IMG/VR virus record: IMGVR_UViG_3300046359_000009
Coordinates: 1 to 46,227 of that record
DNA: 46,227 nt
Origin: a virus
Strand: one strand, 5' to 3'
Positions 1 through 8,375 of the stretch are shown in pieces. The notes under the pieces were generated by a model. That model was not told the DNA's origin, did not search any database, and worked only from the letters and a program-made list of their open reading frames with translations. The stretch's first letter is position 1, and each line of letters starts with the position of its first letter. A program made the translations under genes and the position numbers.

Positions 1-332
1 TAGATAAAGTATCTGGTGAAGTCTACATTGTAGACGGTGGCAATGATTACTTGCGCCGTAGCGTAAATACAACACCTGCTACAGCAATGGATGTGTACCT
101 GAGTGATCCTTTTGAGACTATTCGTAGGAACTTTGTGTGGAAGTCTTATGGTAAGAACGGTGAGCATATCCCACACGGTGTTTATATTTACTTGTGCGAG
201 ATGGCTATTGACCATATTCGTGCTATACTTGAGACTCAAACGCAGATCAGAGGTACTTACGTTGAGATGCTATTCAAGAAAGAACTTGTGTATAGAACAG
301 GAACTGTAACTTTAGGGGAAAATAATGAGTAA
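1..332 (+). CDS. Hypothetical protein, 5' end cut by the window edge
   Basis: The reading frame is open from base 3, the first complete codon, to TAA at 330-332, so the gene begins left of the window. A TTG at 51 is in frame. However, the residues before it (a GGNDYLRR stretch) read as real protein, so 51 is probably not the start. The visible part has a DPFETIRRNF segment and a helical HIRAILETQ segment; I recall similar small proteins in other tailed phages but cannot name a function. The stop overlaps the start of the next gene, as in a translationally coupled phage operon. Confidence 0.7.
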   Translation, partial: DKVSGEVYIVDGGNDYLRRSVNTTPATAMDVYLSDPFETIRRNFVWKSYGKNGEHIPHGVYIYLCEMAIDHIRAILETQTQIRGTYVEMLFKKELVYRTGTVTLGENNE

Positions 333-471
333 TCAATCAGATGTAGAGCAGTTTTGGTCTACAGTAGCTACAAAGTTTGGCGACAAACGTACATGGCATC
401 AGTTGAACCCAATGGAGCAACAGATGATCATCCAAGGTATTAACATGATTTTACAGGTGGTGGCACAATGA
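325..471 (+). CDS. Small hypothetical protein, 48 aa
   Basis: Begins at ATG 325, with the ribosome site TAGGGGAA at 313-320, and ends at TGA 469-471. It overlaps the preceding gene by 8 bases and the following ATG by 4 bases (ATGA). The protein contains EQFWSTVATKFGDKRTW followed by a MEQQ/INMIL helix. Short proteins of this look occur in many tailed phages with no known role. Coding is supported by the tight overlaps and by the ribosome site. Confidence 0.65.
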   Translation: MSNQSDVEQFWSTVATKFGDKRTWHQLNPMEQQMIIQGINMILQVVAQ

Positions 472-833
472 GTTTAGTATTTCTAATTTATTTGGCTGGT
501 GTTATTACCAGCATTGTAAAATTTCTAAGTTTTATCGTTGGCTCAACGATTGTTTTTTACGCTGCATATGTCGTTGGTTATTTACTAGCCAATGCGGACT
601 ACTGGCATAAAAGAGGTAAATTTTATTCATGGCCTATTGCTGTAATTCTAGCTTGTGGTACAATCGGAGCATTTCTGCCAAGCGAACGCACAATGTGGAT
701 GATGGCTGGTGCGTACACAGGTGAAAAAGTAATGGAAAGCACAATCGGTAAGCAGACATTAGAGCTTATTGAATTTAAGCTTGCAGAAGAGCTTGATGCT
801 ATCAAAAGTAAAGTCAAGGAGAAAACTAAATGA
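468..833 (+). CDS. Predicted inner-membrane protein, 121 aa
   Basis: The N-terminal half is strongly hydrophobic, with one or two membrane segments between about residues 4 and 42. Another spans about 55-70 (WPIAVILACGTIGAFL). The last 35 residues form a charged, probably helical, cytoplasmic tail rich in Lys and Glu. The ATG overlaps the previous stop (ATGA) and the stop overlaps the next start. No family was recognised. Membrane proteins in phage early operons often alter host physiology or exclude other phages, but nothing here shows which. Confidence 0.7.
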   Translation: MSLVFLIYLAGVITSIVKFLSFIVGSTIVFYAAYVVGYLLANADYWHKRGKFYSWPIAVILACGTIGAFLPSERTMWMMAGAYTGEKVMESTIGKQTLELIEFKLAEELDAIKSKVKEKTK

Positions 834-1051
834 AATTTCGTATTATTGAAGTACCTCGTTTTGAAAATTGGAGTGGTGAGTACGAAATGACATTTTCCGT
901 ACAACAAAAGGTTTGGTTTTTCTGGAAGAACGTTTACACCGGACTTACTGATGCCAGAAGTGCAGAGAAGTTGCTTGAACGTAAATTAAGAATAGCTAGT
1001 GTTCATAAGAACAAACCGAACGGAAAAATAGTTAAGGAGATCGAAGCATGA
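830..1051 (+). CDS. Small hypothetical protein, 73 aa
   Basis: Starts at ATG 830, overlapping the upstream stop by 4 bases, with an AAGGAG ribosome site at 816-821. The protein is basic, with aromatic residues in the middle (VWFFWKNVYTG) and a Lys/Arg-rich C-terminus. No motif was recognised. Its stop overlaps the next ATG, which supports expression as part of the same operon. Confidence 0.65.
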   Translation: MKFRIIEVPRFENWSGEYEMTFSVQQKVWFFWKNVYTGLTDARSAEKLLERKLRIASVHKNKPNGKIVKEIEA

Positions 1052-1158
1052 ATTTTCCTAAATTTATTTGGCAATCACCTAAGATTTTCTACCATGCTGG
1101 TCTATACTTGAAGATTGGTAACAAACGGTATCGCATTTTTAAAGCTGGGAGAGATTAG
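1048..1158 (+). CDS. Very small basic protein, 36 aa
   Basis: ATG 1048 overlaps the preceding TGA and is preceded by AAGGAG at 1034-1039; the frame ends at TAG 1156-1158. The product is basic and aromatic, with the segment YLKIGNKRYRIFKAGRD at its end. The only evidence is the coupling, ribosome site and position in a run of tiny overlapping genes. It directly precedes the homing endonuclease, so it could also be a remnant of a longer gene interrupted there. Confidence 0.5.
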   Translation: MNFPKFIWQSPKIFYHAGLYLKIGNKRYRIFKAGRD

Positions 1159-1160
1159 TT

Positions 1161-1736
1161 TTGATCAGATTTGAAGATTATTTTTATTACGATGAGACAA
1201 GTGAAAGTTGCCTACGTTGGAAATGTAACAAACTTACTCAAAAAGGTAGACAAACAGTTGCTCATTTTAATGATATTGCCGGACACAGAATATTTAGAAA
1301 AACAGGTAAACCGCAGAGTTGGCGAGTTACATTTGATAATAAATCTTATGCTGTACATCGAATTATTTGGAAACTGTTTAACCCTGATTTTGATATTTTT
1401 GATAAATCTTGTGTTATTGATCATATGGACAGAAATGCACACAATAACAATTTAAAAAATCTTTGTGTAAAATCTTTCAGAGAAAATTTACAAAATAGAA
1501 GTAAAAATTCTAACAATAGCTCAGGAATTACAGGTGTTTCGTATGACTCCAAAAATAAAAGTTGGAGAGCAACTTGGAAAAATATTAATGGTGAACAGAT
1601 GAACCTTTCGTTTTCTGCAGTAAAATACGGAGATGCTGTTGCTTTTAATAAAGCATATGAGGCTCGAAAAACAGCTATTGAAATTTTAAATCGAGACTAT
1701 TTTCAAAAATATACAGATCAACATGGAGAACGATGA
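1161..1736 (+). CDS. HNH homing endonuclease with C-terminal AP2-like DNA-binding domain
   Basis: Free-standing homing endonuclease of the HNH_3 type, 191 aa, predicted to cleave homologous genomes lacking it. The HNH region is about residues 65-115: VHRIIWKLF supplies the first His, then IDHMDRNAHNNNLKNL supplies the D-H and Asn positions. Residues about 120-175 (GITGVSYDSKNKSWRA onward, ending in an A-FNKAYEAR helix) look like an AP2 domain, the usual partner. It starts with TTG, with GGGAGAG at 1147-1153 as ribosome site; no ATG in frame fits. It sits directly before the DNA ligase gene, a common target type for such elements. Its stop overlaps the ligase start. The protein is AT-rich, Asn/Lys-rich and unlike its neighbours. 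Confidence 0.88.
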   Translation: MIRFEDYFYYDETSESCLRWKCNKLTQKGRQTVAHFNDIAGHRIFRKTGKPQSWRVTFDNKSYAVHRIIWKLFNPDFDIFDKSCVIDHMDRNAHNNNLKNLCVKSFRENLQNRSKNSNNSSGITGVSYDSKNKSWRATWKNINGEQMNLSFSAVKYGDAVAFNKAYEARKTAIEILNRDYFQKYTDQHGER

Positions 1737-2647
1737 TGACAATTCCAGAGGGCTTTAAGCCACAACTTGCAATCGAGCAAACCAAGGTTAAGACACAACC
1801 AGCAAACCGATATATGTCTGAAAAGCTTGACGGTATTCGCTGCATTGTATTTGGTGGTGTAGCTTATTCACGTAGTCTTAAATCGATTCCAAATAAGTTT
1901 ATTCAAGCTTATTTTAAGAACCAGTGGACAGGTGGGTTACTGGAGGGTCTAGATGGTGAACTAATCATTGGTGATAAGAATGCACCTGATGTATTTAACC
2001 AAAGTACTTCTGGAGTTATGCGTATTGAGGGTGAACCAGATTTTACTTTTTGGGTATTTGACCGCTTTCATCCTACATCTACTTGGTTAGAGCGTTACGC
2101 TCATTTGGTTAAGATAGATCGTGATGATCGTTTACCATTGCGAGTAGAAGTATTGCCGCACTATTCCATATCATGCGATGAACAGCTTGATGAATTTGAA
2201 GCTGAAATGCTGGCTCAAGGTGCAGAAGGTGTTATGATTCGTGATACCGATGCTAAATATAAGTGCGGTCGATCTGGAACTAAGAATCCAGAATTGCAGA
2301 AAGTCAAACGCTTTGTAGACAATGAATTTGAAATCATCGGTTGGGAGCCTAAGTACACCAACACCAATGAAGCAAAGACCAATGAATTAGGCCGCACAGA
2401 ACGCTCTACAGCTAAAGACGGTATGGTAGCCTTAGATACAATGGGATCGTTGCTTCTACGTACCTCTAAAGGCGATACATTCAGTTGTGGCAGTGGTATG
2501 ACTGATGCTATCCGAGAAGACTTGTGGGAACGCAGAGAATCACTGATGGGTCAACTTGCAAAGGTTAAGTACTTTGACGTTGGCACAGGATACTCCGTAC
2601 CTAGATTTCCGGTTTTAGTTGGTATTCGACATAAAGATGACATGTAA
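1736..2647 (+). CDS. ATP-dependent DNA ligase
   Basis: Seals nicks in duplex DNA through a covalent lysyl-AMP intermediate, joining Okazaki fragments and repair patches. The adenylation motif EKLDGIR lies near residue 30. Motif III follows (GLLEGLDGELIIGD), then motif IV (AEGVMIRD), then motif V (LQKVKRF), and a C-terminal OB-fold region ends the 303-residue protein. This is a compact two-domain phage ligase of the T7 class, a little shorter than T7 ligase. ATG codons occur at 1733 and 1736. I chose 1736 because GGAGAA at 1725-1730 is 5 bases away from it but only 2 from 1733. The next gene is an RNA ligase, so two nucleotidyl ligases lie side by side. Confidence 0.93.
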   Translation: MTIPEGFKPQLAIEQTKVKTQPANRYMSEKLDGIRCIVFGGVAYSRSLKSIPNKFIQAYFKNQWTGGLLEGLDGELIIGDKNAPDVFNQSTSGVMRIEGEPDFTFWVFDRFHPTSTWLERYAHLVKIDRDDRLPLRVEVLPHYSISCDEQLDEFEAEMLAQGAEGVMIRDTDAKYKCGRSGTKNPELQKVKRFVDNEFEIIGWEPKYTNTNEAKTNELGRTERSTAKDGMVALDTMGSLLLRTSKGDTFSCGSGMTDAIREDLWERRESLMGQLAKVKYFDVGTGYSVPRFPVLVGIRHKDDM

Positions 2648-2658
2648 AGGAGAAACAA

Positions 2659-3690
2659 ATGACAGAACGTAAATTAGCAACTATTCGTAAGATTGCAGCA
2701 ATTGAACCCATCGAAGGTGCAGATGCTATTGAAGTCGCTGTAGTCGATGGTTGGAAAGTTGTAGTAAAGAAGGGTGAATTTGCAGTTGATTCACTTGCCG
2801 TGTATATCGAAATTGACTCGTGGGTAGGTCACGATATTGCACCATTCCTATCTAAAGGTAAAGAGCCTCGTGAATTTGAAGGTGTAAAGGGTGAGCGCCT
2901 ACGTACAGTAAAACTACGTGGTCAAATTTCACAAGGTTTGTTGCTACCATTAAATGTACTAACGAAAGTACAAAAAGAAGATTGGCTAACTCCTGATGAA
3001 TTCGAAGGATCAGATGTAAGTGATATTCTTGGTATTATCAAATGGGAACGCCCCATGAACGCTCAACTTGCTGGTATGGCACGAGGTAATTTCCCTGCGC
3101 TAGTACCAAAGACTGATCAAGAGCGTATTCAAAACTTGACACGACAGTTTGAAGAGTACCAAAAAGATACTTGGTCAATCACGGAAAAGCTTGATGGCTC
3201 CTCTTCCACATTCTATCTTGATGATGAAGGTGTATTCCATGTATGCTCACGTAACTTAGACTTGAAAGAAGACGAAGCAAATTCATTCTGGAAAGTAGCA
3301 CGTAAGTTTAATATTGAAGATATCATGCGCCGTAATTTTATGAAGGGTATGGCAATTCAAGGTGAAATGATCGGTGAAGGTATCCAAGGAAATCAGTACA
3401 AAGTACAGCTTGACTTCTACGTTTACGACATGTACAATACCCACACAGGACAATATATCTTACCTGTACAGCTTAAAGCGGCGTGTGAAAAGCTTGGGTT
3501 AAAGCATGTGCCTATCATCAGAGAAACTGCCAATATTAAAGACTGTACTATTCAGATTCTATTAGAACATGCTGAAGGTAAGTCTTTGTTAAATGGCAGT
3601 GAACGTGAAGGTTTGGTGTTTAAGAGTAACACTGTGCATGATTGCAGCTTTAAGGCAATTAACAACAAATGGTTACTTAAAAACGAATAA
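2659..3690 (+). CDS. RNA ligase of the DraRnl/Rnl5 (DRB0094) family
   Basis: Predicted ATP-dependent RNA ligase. The N-terminal third (about residues 1-105) is an OB-like module; the nucleotidyltransferase domain follows. Its motif I is TEKLDGSS with the nucleophilic Lys at residue 177. Other visible motifs are CSRNLDLKE (motif Ia/III region), IQGEMIGEGIQGNQY (motif III/IIIa), REGLVFKS (motif IV) and FKAINNKWLL (motif V). The OB module before the catalytic domain, rather than after it, is the hallmark of Rnl5, typified by the Deinococcus enzyme that seals nicks with a 3' ribonucleotide. AAGGAG at 2647-2652 is the ribosome site. Its place in a genome with tRNA-like genes suggests repair of cleaved RNA, which is an inference. 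Confidence 0.88.
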   Translation: MTERKLATIRKIAAIEPIEGADAIEVAVVDGWKVVVKKGEFAVDSLAVYIEIDSWVGHDIAPFLSKGKEPREFEGVKGERLRTVKLRGQISQGLLLPLNVLTKVQKEDWLTPDEFEGSDVSDILGIIKWERPMNAQLAGMARGNFPALVPKTDQERIQNLTRQFEEYQKDTWSITEKLDGSSSTFYLDDEGVFHVCSRNLDLKEDEANSFWKVARKFNIEDIMRRNFMKGMAIQGEMIGEGIQGNQYKVQLDFYVYDMYNTHTGQYILPVQLKAACEKLGLKHVPIIRETANIKDCTIQILLEHAEGKSLLNGSEREGLVFKSNTVHDCSFKAINNKWLLKNE

Positions 3691-3698
3691 GGAGTAAA

Positions 3699-5417
3699 AT
3701 GGCGAATTTTATCAGGCATACAAGTTGTGATAAATGCGGCAGTTCAGATGGTAGAGCAGTGTATCAAGACGAATCAAGTCACTGTTTTGTTTGTGAGCAT
3801 ACAATACCATCTGAAGAGTTCAAAGAAGCAAATCAAAAGAAACCATCTAGAGTTCGCTCTAGCGTTAAAAAGGAAGTAGAGAACATGGAAGTTAAACCAA
3901 GTACAAAACCTGCACTTACACCAGAAGAGAATTCAGAGATTAAATCTGAAACTTCTGTTAAGGCTAAAGGCTTTCGTGGTATTGATGATGCTGTTTACAC
4001 TAAGTTTGGTGTACGACATGCTTTTGCAGAGGATACAGGCGAAGTTATTGAGCAGTACTACCCTTGCACACAAGAAGGTCAATTGGTAGGCTACAAGGTC
4101 CGTGAAGTACCTAAGAATTTCTATTCCAAAGGTCGAACAGGGGCTGACTGCGAGTTGTTCATGCAGTTTCGATTTAACCGTGGTGGTAAATATGTGATCA
4201 TTACCGAAGGTGAAATTGACGCACTATCTGCATATCAAATGCTGTCTGAGTATGCTGAAGCCAAAGGCGGTGTATTTGAAACTGCTGTAGTGTCTCCAAC
4301 TACAGGTGCTAACTCGCACAAACAAATTGCAGGACAATTCAGGTTCTTTGATTCGTTTGAGAATATTGTTATTTCATATGACAATGATAAGGCTGGTCAA
4401 ACTGCTACAGAGCAACTACTTAAAGTACTACCAAAAGGTAAGGTCAAGATTATGCCAATGCGTTATAAAGACGCAAACGAATATCTTGAAAAAGACAAAG
4501 CAAAGGAGTTCATTCATGATTTTTATGATGCTAAAAAGCAAGTTCCTGTAGGTGTATTAGCTTCTAGTAAACTGTATGACCGAATCATGGGTCAAACTGC
4601 GGTTGCCAAGATTCCGTTTCCACCTTTCATGCAAAAGCTTAACGAGTTGTTCGTTGGTGGTATGCCACTAGGTCACATTGTAAACATTGCTGCAGATACA
4701 GGCATTGGTAAAACTACACTGGTAAACGAATTGATTTACTACTGGATTTTTAACTCTCCACACACTGTAGGTATTGTGTCAATGGAATTAGATGCAGGTC
4801 AATATGGTGAAGTGCTATTGTCACGACACCTTGAAAAGAAGCTTGCACTAATCGAAAGCCAAGACGAGAAGATGGCTTACTTGAGTACAGACCGTGTAGT
4901 AGAAAAAGCAAAAGAACTTACCATTAAAGAAGATGGTGATTCTCGTTTCTATCTGCTAGATAACCGCGATGGTTCAATTGAAGAAATTCAAGACACTGTT
5001 GAAGAGTTAGTTTCTGCTTGTGGTGCGAAAGTAATCGTACTGGACCCACTGCAAGATATTTTGGATGGTCTATCTAACGAAGAGCAAGCGGAATTTATGA
5101 AGTGGGCTAAAGGCTTTATTAAGAGTCACGGCATTACTTTCATCTTTATTAACCACATGCGTAAGACACCTGCAGGTCAAAACGGTGCTGATAGCGAACA
5201 GAACATCATGGGTTCTAGTACGATTATCAAATCTGCTTCTGCTAATATCTTGCTAAAACGTGATAAGATGGCTGAAAGTGAGATCACACGTAACAGTACT
5301 GAAATCAGCGTAACTAAGAATCGTGTATGCGGTTTGACTGGACCTGCTGGTTCTATCTACTACGACAATGCCACTCATACACTGCATAGCTTGGATGACT
5401 GGTTAAACAATCATTGA
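3699..5417 (+). CDS. T7 gp4-like primase-helicase
   Basis: Bifunctional replication enzyme that unwinds the fork and makes primers, 572 aa (T7 gp4A is about 566). In order: a zinc-binding domain with Cys10, Cys13, Cys29 and Cys32; a TOPRIM primase domain with ITEGEIDALSAYQ (Glu170) and an SYDNDKAGQ acidic motif near 225; then a hexameric DnaB/RecA-type helicase with Walker A DTGIGKTT (Lys338), the Walker B-like VIVLDPLQDIL, and FIFINHMRKT. The ribosome site is AAGGAG at 3689-3694. An internal ATG at 3885 (Met63) is preceded by AGGAAG and matches the place where T7 makes its short helicase-only form gp4B. Partners are the polymerase and SSB encoded nearby. Confidence 0.96.
   Translation: MANFIRHTSCDKCGSSDGRAVYQDESSHCFVCEHTIPSEEFKEANQKKPSRVRSSVKKEVENMEVKPSTKPALTPEENSEIKSETSVKAKGFRGIDDAVYTKFGVRHAFAEDTGEVIEQYYPCTQEGQLVGYKVREVPKNFYSKGRTGADCELFMQFRFNRGGKYVIITEGEIDALSAYQMLSEYAEAKGGVFETAVVSPTTGANSHKQIAGQFRFFDSFENIVISYDNDKAGQTATEQLLKVLPKGKVKIMPMRYKDANEYLEKDKAKEFIHDFYDAKKQVPVGVLASSKLYDRIMGQTAVAKIPFPPFMQKLNELFVGGMPLGHIVNIAADTGIGKTTLVNELIYYWIFNSPHTVGIVSMELDAGQYGEVLLSRHLEKKLALIESQDEKMAYLSTDRVVEKAKELTIKEDGDSRFYLLDNRDGSIEEIQDTVEELVSACGAKVIVLDPLQDILDGLSNEEQAEFMKWAKGFIKSHGITFIFINHMRKTPAGQNGADSEQNIMGSSTIIKSASANILLKRDKMAESEITRNSTEISVTKNRVCGLTGPAGSIYYDNATHTLHSLDDWLNNH
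3871..3887 (+). promoter_or_regulatory. Possible internal translation start in the primase-helicase gene
   Basis: AGGAAG at 3871-3876 lies 8 bases before an in-frame ATG at 3885, which is Met63 of the primase-helicase. Starting here would give a 510-residue protein without the zinc-binding domain, as in the T7 gp4B isoform that begins at Met64. Base spacing and position are seen directly. Use as a start is inferred. Confidence 0.5.
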
Positions 5418-5420
5418 TAG

Positions 5421-5449
5421 TTGACATGGGCCTCAAGTTGTGATAGACT
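5421..5449 (+). promoter_or_regulatory. Sigma70-type promoter overlapping a dyad, upstream of DNA polymerase
   Basis: TTGACA at 5421-5426 and TAGACT at 5444-5449 are separated by 17 bases. An 8-bp dyad, GCCTCAAG (5430-5437) with CTTGGGGC (5448-5455), one G-U pair, overlaps the spacer and the -10 box and is followed by TTATTTATTT. It could be a weak terminator for the helicase gene, an operator, or both. Transcription would enter the polymerase gene, whose ribosome site is GGAAGGA at 5466-5472. Confidence 0.5.
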
Positions 5450-5476
5450 TGGGGCTTATTTATTTGGAAGGAAGAC

Positions 5477-7774
5477 ATGCGTTACATCATCGACATCGAA
5501 TCTACGAACTTGCTGCAAAACGGTTTGGATTACACCTCTATGCCTTTTCAGTTAAAGCCTGACTACAAAGTCTGGTGCGTGGTCGTGCGTAACCTAGACA
5601 CCAAAGCTGTAGTATCACTAGTCAAAGAAGAGATCACAAAGAAGAATCTCAGTCGTATTTTGAGTGATTGCACCGAACTGATTGGACATAACATTGTAGC
5701 TTTCGACTTACCTGTACTGATGCTGTATGATGCCTTGGACTACACTGTAGGCTATCCCGGTCAACCTAGTACACTGTTTGGTAAACCTGTTCAAATTACA
5801 GATACACTTTTGTGGTCTAAACTACTGAATGCTGATCGTCTTGGTGGTCACAGCCTTGATGCTTGGGGTAAGCGTTTGGGCAACAACAAGATTCACTTTG
5901 CAGAGTGGGACCGTTTCTCACAAGAAATGCTAGACTACTGTATTCAAGATACAAGCGTTAATGCTTCAGTTCTAAGCGAGCTTATCAAAGAGCAAGGTAA
6001 GCACGATTGGAATACACCTTACAGCATGGAAGTTAAGCTGACTGATCTTACCTTACGTCAAGAACTATTCGGTTTTGATTTTAACGTAGAGCTTGCACAT
6101 AAGAACATTGCAGAACTAACTACATTGATGCAAGACATTGCGAAGACTGTAGACCCACTGCTGCCTAAAAAGCGCATGACACAAGCCAATGCAAGTTTCT
6201 ATCAGTTGCCAAAGATTCGTTTTAAAAAGAACGGCGAAGTGTCAGCTAACCTTCTGAAGTTCTGCGAGAAAACTTCTGCAGTTATCTCAGAAGACCAAAA
6301 GACAATTACCTTTGAAGGTAAGGTATTTCCTATTACTACAGACGAGCCTCTAAAGAATGAAGAGGAGGCAGACATTGAAGATATCGATGTTGTCAAAGGC
6401 TATCTGATTTCCTTGGGTTGGGTTCCATCTGAAGTTAAAGAGCGCGATATCGTTAAGAAGACCGATAAGAGCGTAAGAGATTACGATGGCATCATTGAAG
6501 CTATTGACCGCTATGTCAAGCAAACTGAAACTTCAGTGTTTCGTGACTTGCGTTTAGAATTGCTGGATGTTCGTATGGAAAACTTACGTGCATTCTTGAT
6601 TAAGAAAATCAACGGTACAAAACCTATTTACCTGCCTACTACTCCTAAGCTTACTGTAGGTGTAGAAAAAGAAATCTGTCCTAACCTTATCTCACTAGGT
6701 CAAAAAGCAGAGTTCGTAAAAGATGTTGTGCATTACTACACATATCGTCACCGAAAGAATTCTATTGCTGGTGGTGCTTTGGATGAAGATGGTGAACCAA
6801 TGACAGGTTTTCTAAGTGCTGTACGTGAAGATGGTCGTGTGCCTACTCCTGCAGATACTTTAGGTGCTAACACTGGACGCTATCGCCATAAGATTGTGTG
6901 TAACGTACCTCGCGTAACTTCGCTGTACGGTGAACAAATGCGTACACTGTTTGGTAGCGGAAAGGGACTATGGCAGTTGGGTTACGACTTTGCTTCACTG
7001 GAGGCACGAGTAATGGGTCACTATGTGCTGCCTTATACTGACGGTGTAAACTTAGCTGCAGCGTTGGTTGCAGAAAAGCCTAATGACATTCACAGTATTA
7101 ACGCACGTAAACTTGGAATTGACCGTAGCTCTGCAAAGTCCTTTTCCTATGCTGCGATTTATGGTGCACAACCTAAAAAGCTATCTAAGATGCTTGGCAT
7201 TAGTGAAGCTGAAGGTCAACGCTTGTTTAACGAATATTGGGACGCTGTACCTGCACTTAAAGAATTAAAAGAACGTGTAGAGCAACGATGGGAAGCAAGC
7301 GGCAAGAAGAGCATTCCGGGCCTTGATGGTAGGTTGCTATCAACTCGTAGTAAACACAGCCTTATTAACGTTCTATTCCAGTCTGGTGGTGCTATTGCTG
7401 CTAAGTGGTCTGCTGTTCGTTTAGCTCAGGCTATGGAAGAGCGTGGAATCCTTGGCGATCCTTTCAAAGATACCAAGAAAGATGTTAAAGTCTGGTGGTT
7501 GATTCACATGCATGATGAACAACAGATGGCTTGTCATCCTAGTTTGCTGCAGATTAAATCGTTTGCAACTGAAGAAGAAGCAAAAGAATTCGTTCAAGCT
7601 AATCCCGGTTGTAGTGCTATTGGTCACGGTTCGAAGGGTGCGTATGTTGGTATGAAGACTGTACCTGTAGAATGCATCGAAGAAGGTATCAAAAAAGCTT
7701 GCCAAGAGTTGAAACTTCGTGTAGACTTAGGCTTTGAGTACATTCCCGGTATGAATTGGGGTCAGTGCCATTAA
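5477..7774 (+). CDS. Family A DNA polymerase, T7 gp5-like
   Basis: Replicative DNA polymerase, 765 aa (T7 gp5 is about 704). The N-terminal 3'-5' proofreading exonuclease has DIES (Asp6, Glu8), GHNIVAFDLPVL and DYCIQDTSVN. The polymerase domain has motif A YDFASLEARV (Asp504), motif B RSSAKSFSYAAIYG (Arg550, Lys554) and motif C HMHDEQ (Asp680, Glu681). The O-helix position equivalent to T7 Tyr526 is Tyr558, so weak discrimination against dideoxynucleotides is expected. A segment near residues 275-340 may hold the thioredoxin-binding region or an insertion; this is uncertain. It follows the primase-helicase, completing a T7-type fork. Confidence 0.96.
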   Translation: MRYIIDIESTNLLQNGLDYTSMPFQLKPDYKVWCVVVRNLDTKAVVSLVKEEITKKNLSRILSDCTELIGHNIVAFDLPVLMLYDALDYTVGYPGQPSTLFGKPVQITDTLLWSKLLNADRLGGHSLDAWGKRLGNNKIHFAEWDRFSQEMLDYCIQDTSVNASVLSELIKEQGKHDWNTPYSMEVKLTDLTLRQELFGFDFNVELAHKNIAELTTLMQDIAKTVDPLLPKKRMTQANASFYQLPKIRFKKNGEVSANLLKFCEKTSAVISEDQKTITFEGKVFPITTDEPLKNEEEADIEDIDVVKGYLISLGWVPSEVKERDIVKKTDKSVRDYDGIIEAIDRYVKQTETSVFRDLRLELLDVRMENLRAFLIKKINGTKPIYLPTTPKLTVGVEKEICPNLISLGQKAEFVKDVVHYYTYRHRKNSIAGGALDEDGEPMTGFLSAVREDGRVPTPADTLGANTGRYRHKIVCNVPRVTSLYGEQMRTLFGSGKGLWQLGYDFASLEARVMGHYVLPYTDGVNLAAALVAEKPNDIHSINARKLGIDRSSAKSFSYAAIYGAQPKKLSKMLGISEAEGQRLFNEYWDAVPALKELKERVEQRWEASGKKSIPGLDGRLLSTRSKHSLINVLFQSGGAIAAKWSAVRLAQAMEERGILGDPFKDTKKDVKVWWLIHMHDEQQMACHPSLLQIKSFATEEEAKEFVQANPGCSAIGHGSKGAYVGMKTVPVECIEEGIKKACQELKLRVDLGFEYIPGMNWGQCH

Positions 7775-7787
7775 TGAAAGGAAGATT

Positions 7788-8054
7788 ATGGATATCATTG
7801 AACGATTGAGAAATAATTTACAACCGAGAGGGACTGCCCCTGTTGTTCAATTACGTATAGCAGGTTGTGGAATTTTTGATAGCAACTTTGTTTCAAAATG
7901 CATTGACGATCTAGAAAACATTACATTACGGGCACACGTAGGTGATCCTCCTTCAAATCTAGAAAAGTTAGCATATCAATTACTACTGGACTCAGCATAT
8001 ATTGATTTAAAACACGAAAGTGAACGTGAAAAATGGTTGAAGGAGAACACATGA
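7788..8054 (+). CDS. Hypothetical protein, 88 aa
   Basis: Starts at ATG 7788 with AAAGGAAG at 7777-7784. The protein is mostly helical-looking, with a central GCGIFDSNFVSKCIDDLE stretch and a charged C-terminal tail. No family was recognised. Its TGA overlaps the next ATG by 4 bases, so it is co-translated with the small genes that follow. Confidence 0.65.
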   Translation: MDIIERLRNNLQPRGTAPVVQLRIAGCGIFDSNFVSKCIDDLENITLRAHVGDPPSNLEKLAYQLLLDSAYIDLKHESEREKWLKENT

Positions 8055-8254
8055 GTTGGGGTGCTTTACCGTTTTGGGTGTGGGAAGTAGCATACGAACA
8101 TGACCTTGCTAAGATGCAATGCTGTTTTGAAGATGAATGGTTTGCTGGTACACATAAGCAGTTACCTGAGCATGTAATCAGCATATCAAAAGCTACGTTT
8201 AAAACACACGCTGTTGGAGGATGGAATCATGAAAGAGTACTATGTGGTTTATAA
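8051..8254 (+). CDS. Hypothetical protein, 67 aa
   Basis: I chose ATG 8051 over an in-frame start at 8033 because AAGGAG at 8039-8044 lies just upstream of 8051 and the ATG overlaps the previous stop in the ATGA arrangement. The protein is rich in Trp, His and Cys (five Trp in 67 residues) with the segment MQCCFEDEW. It overlaps the next gene by 26 bases, so its last residues (WNHERVLCGL) share DNA with the following start. No function can be assigned. Confidence 0.6.
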   Translation: MSWGALPFWVWEVAYEHDLAKMQCCFEDEWFAGTHKQLPEHVISISKATFKTHAVGGWNHERVLCGL

Positions 8255-8375
8255 AGAATACAAGCAACCTAAGCTTGGGCACTTTATAATTACTGCACAA
8301 AACAAACATGAAGCTAAACTTGCATTTTTATCTTCAGGTATTAAACACGATTATATCATAAAGGTTATACTATGA
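8229..8375 (+). CDS. Small hypothetical protein, 48 aa
   Basis: ATG 8229 is preceded by a strong GGAGG at 8217-8221, inside the end of the upstream gene. The frame ends at TGA 8373-8375 and overlaps the next ATG by 4 bases. The protein has a YYVVYKEYK beta-like start, then a lysine-rich helix. It is too short to classify. Confidence 0.6.
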   Translation: MKEYYVVYKEYKQPKLGHFIITAQNKHEAKLAFLSSGIKHDYIIKVIL

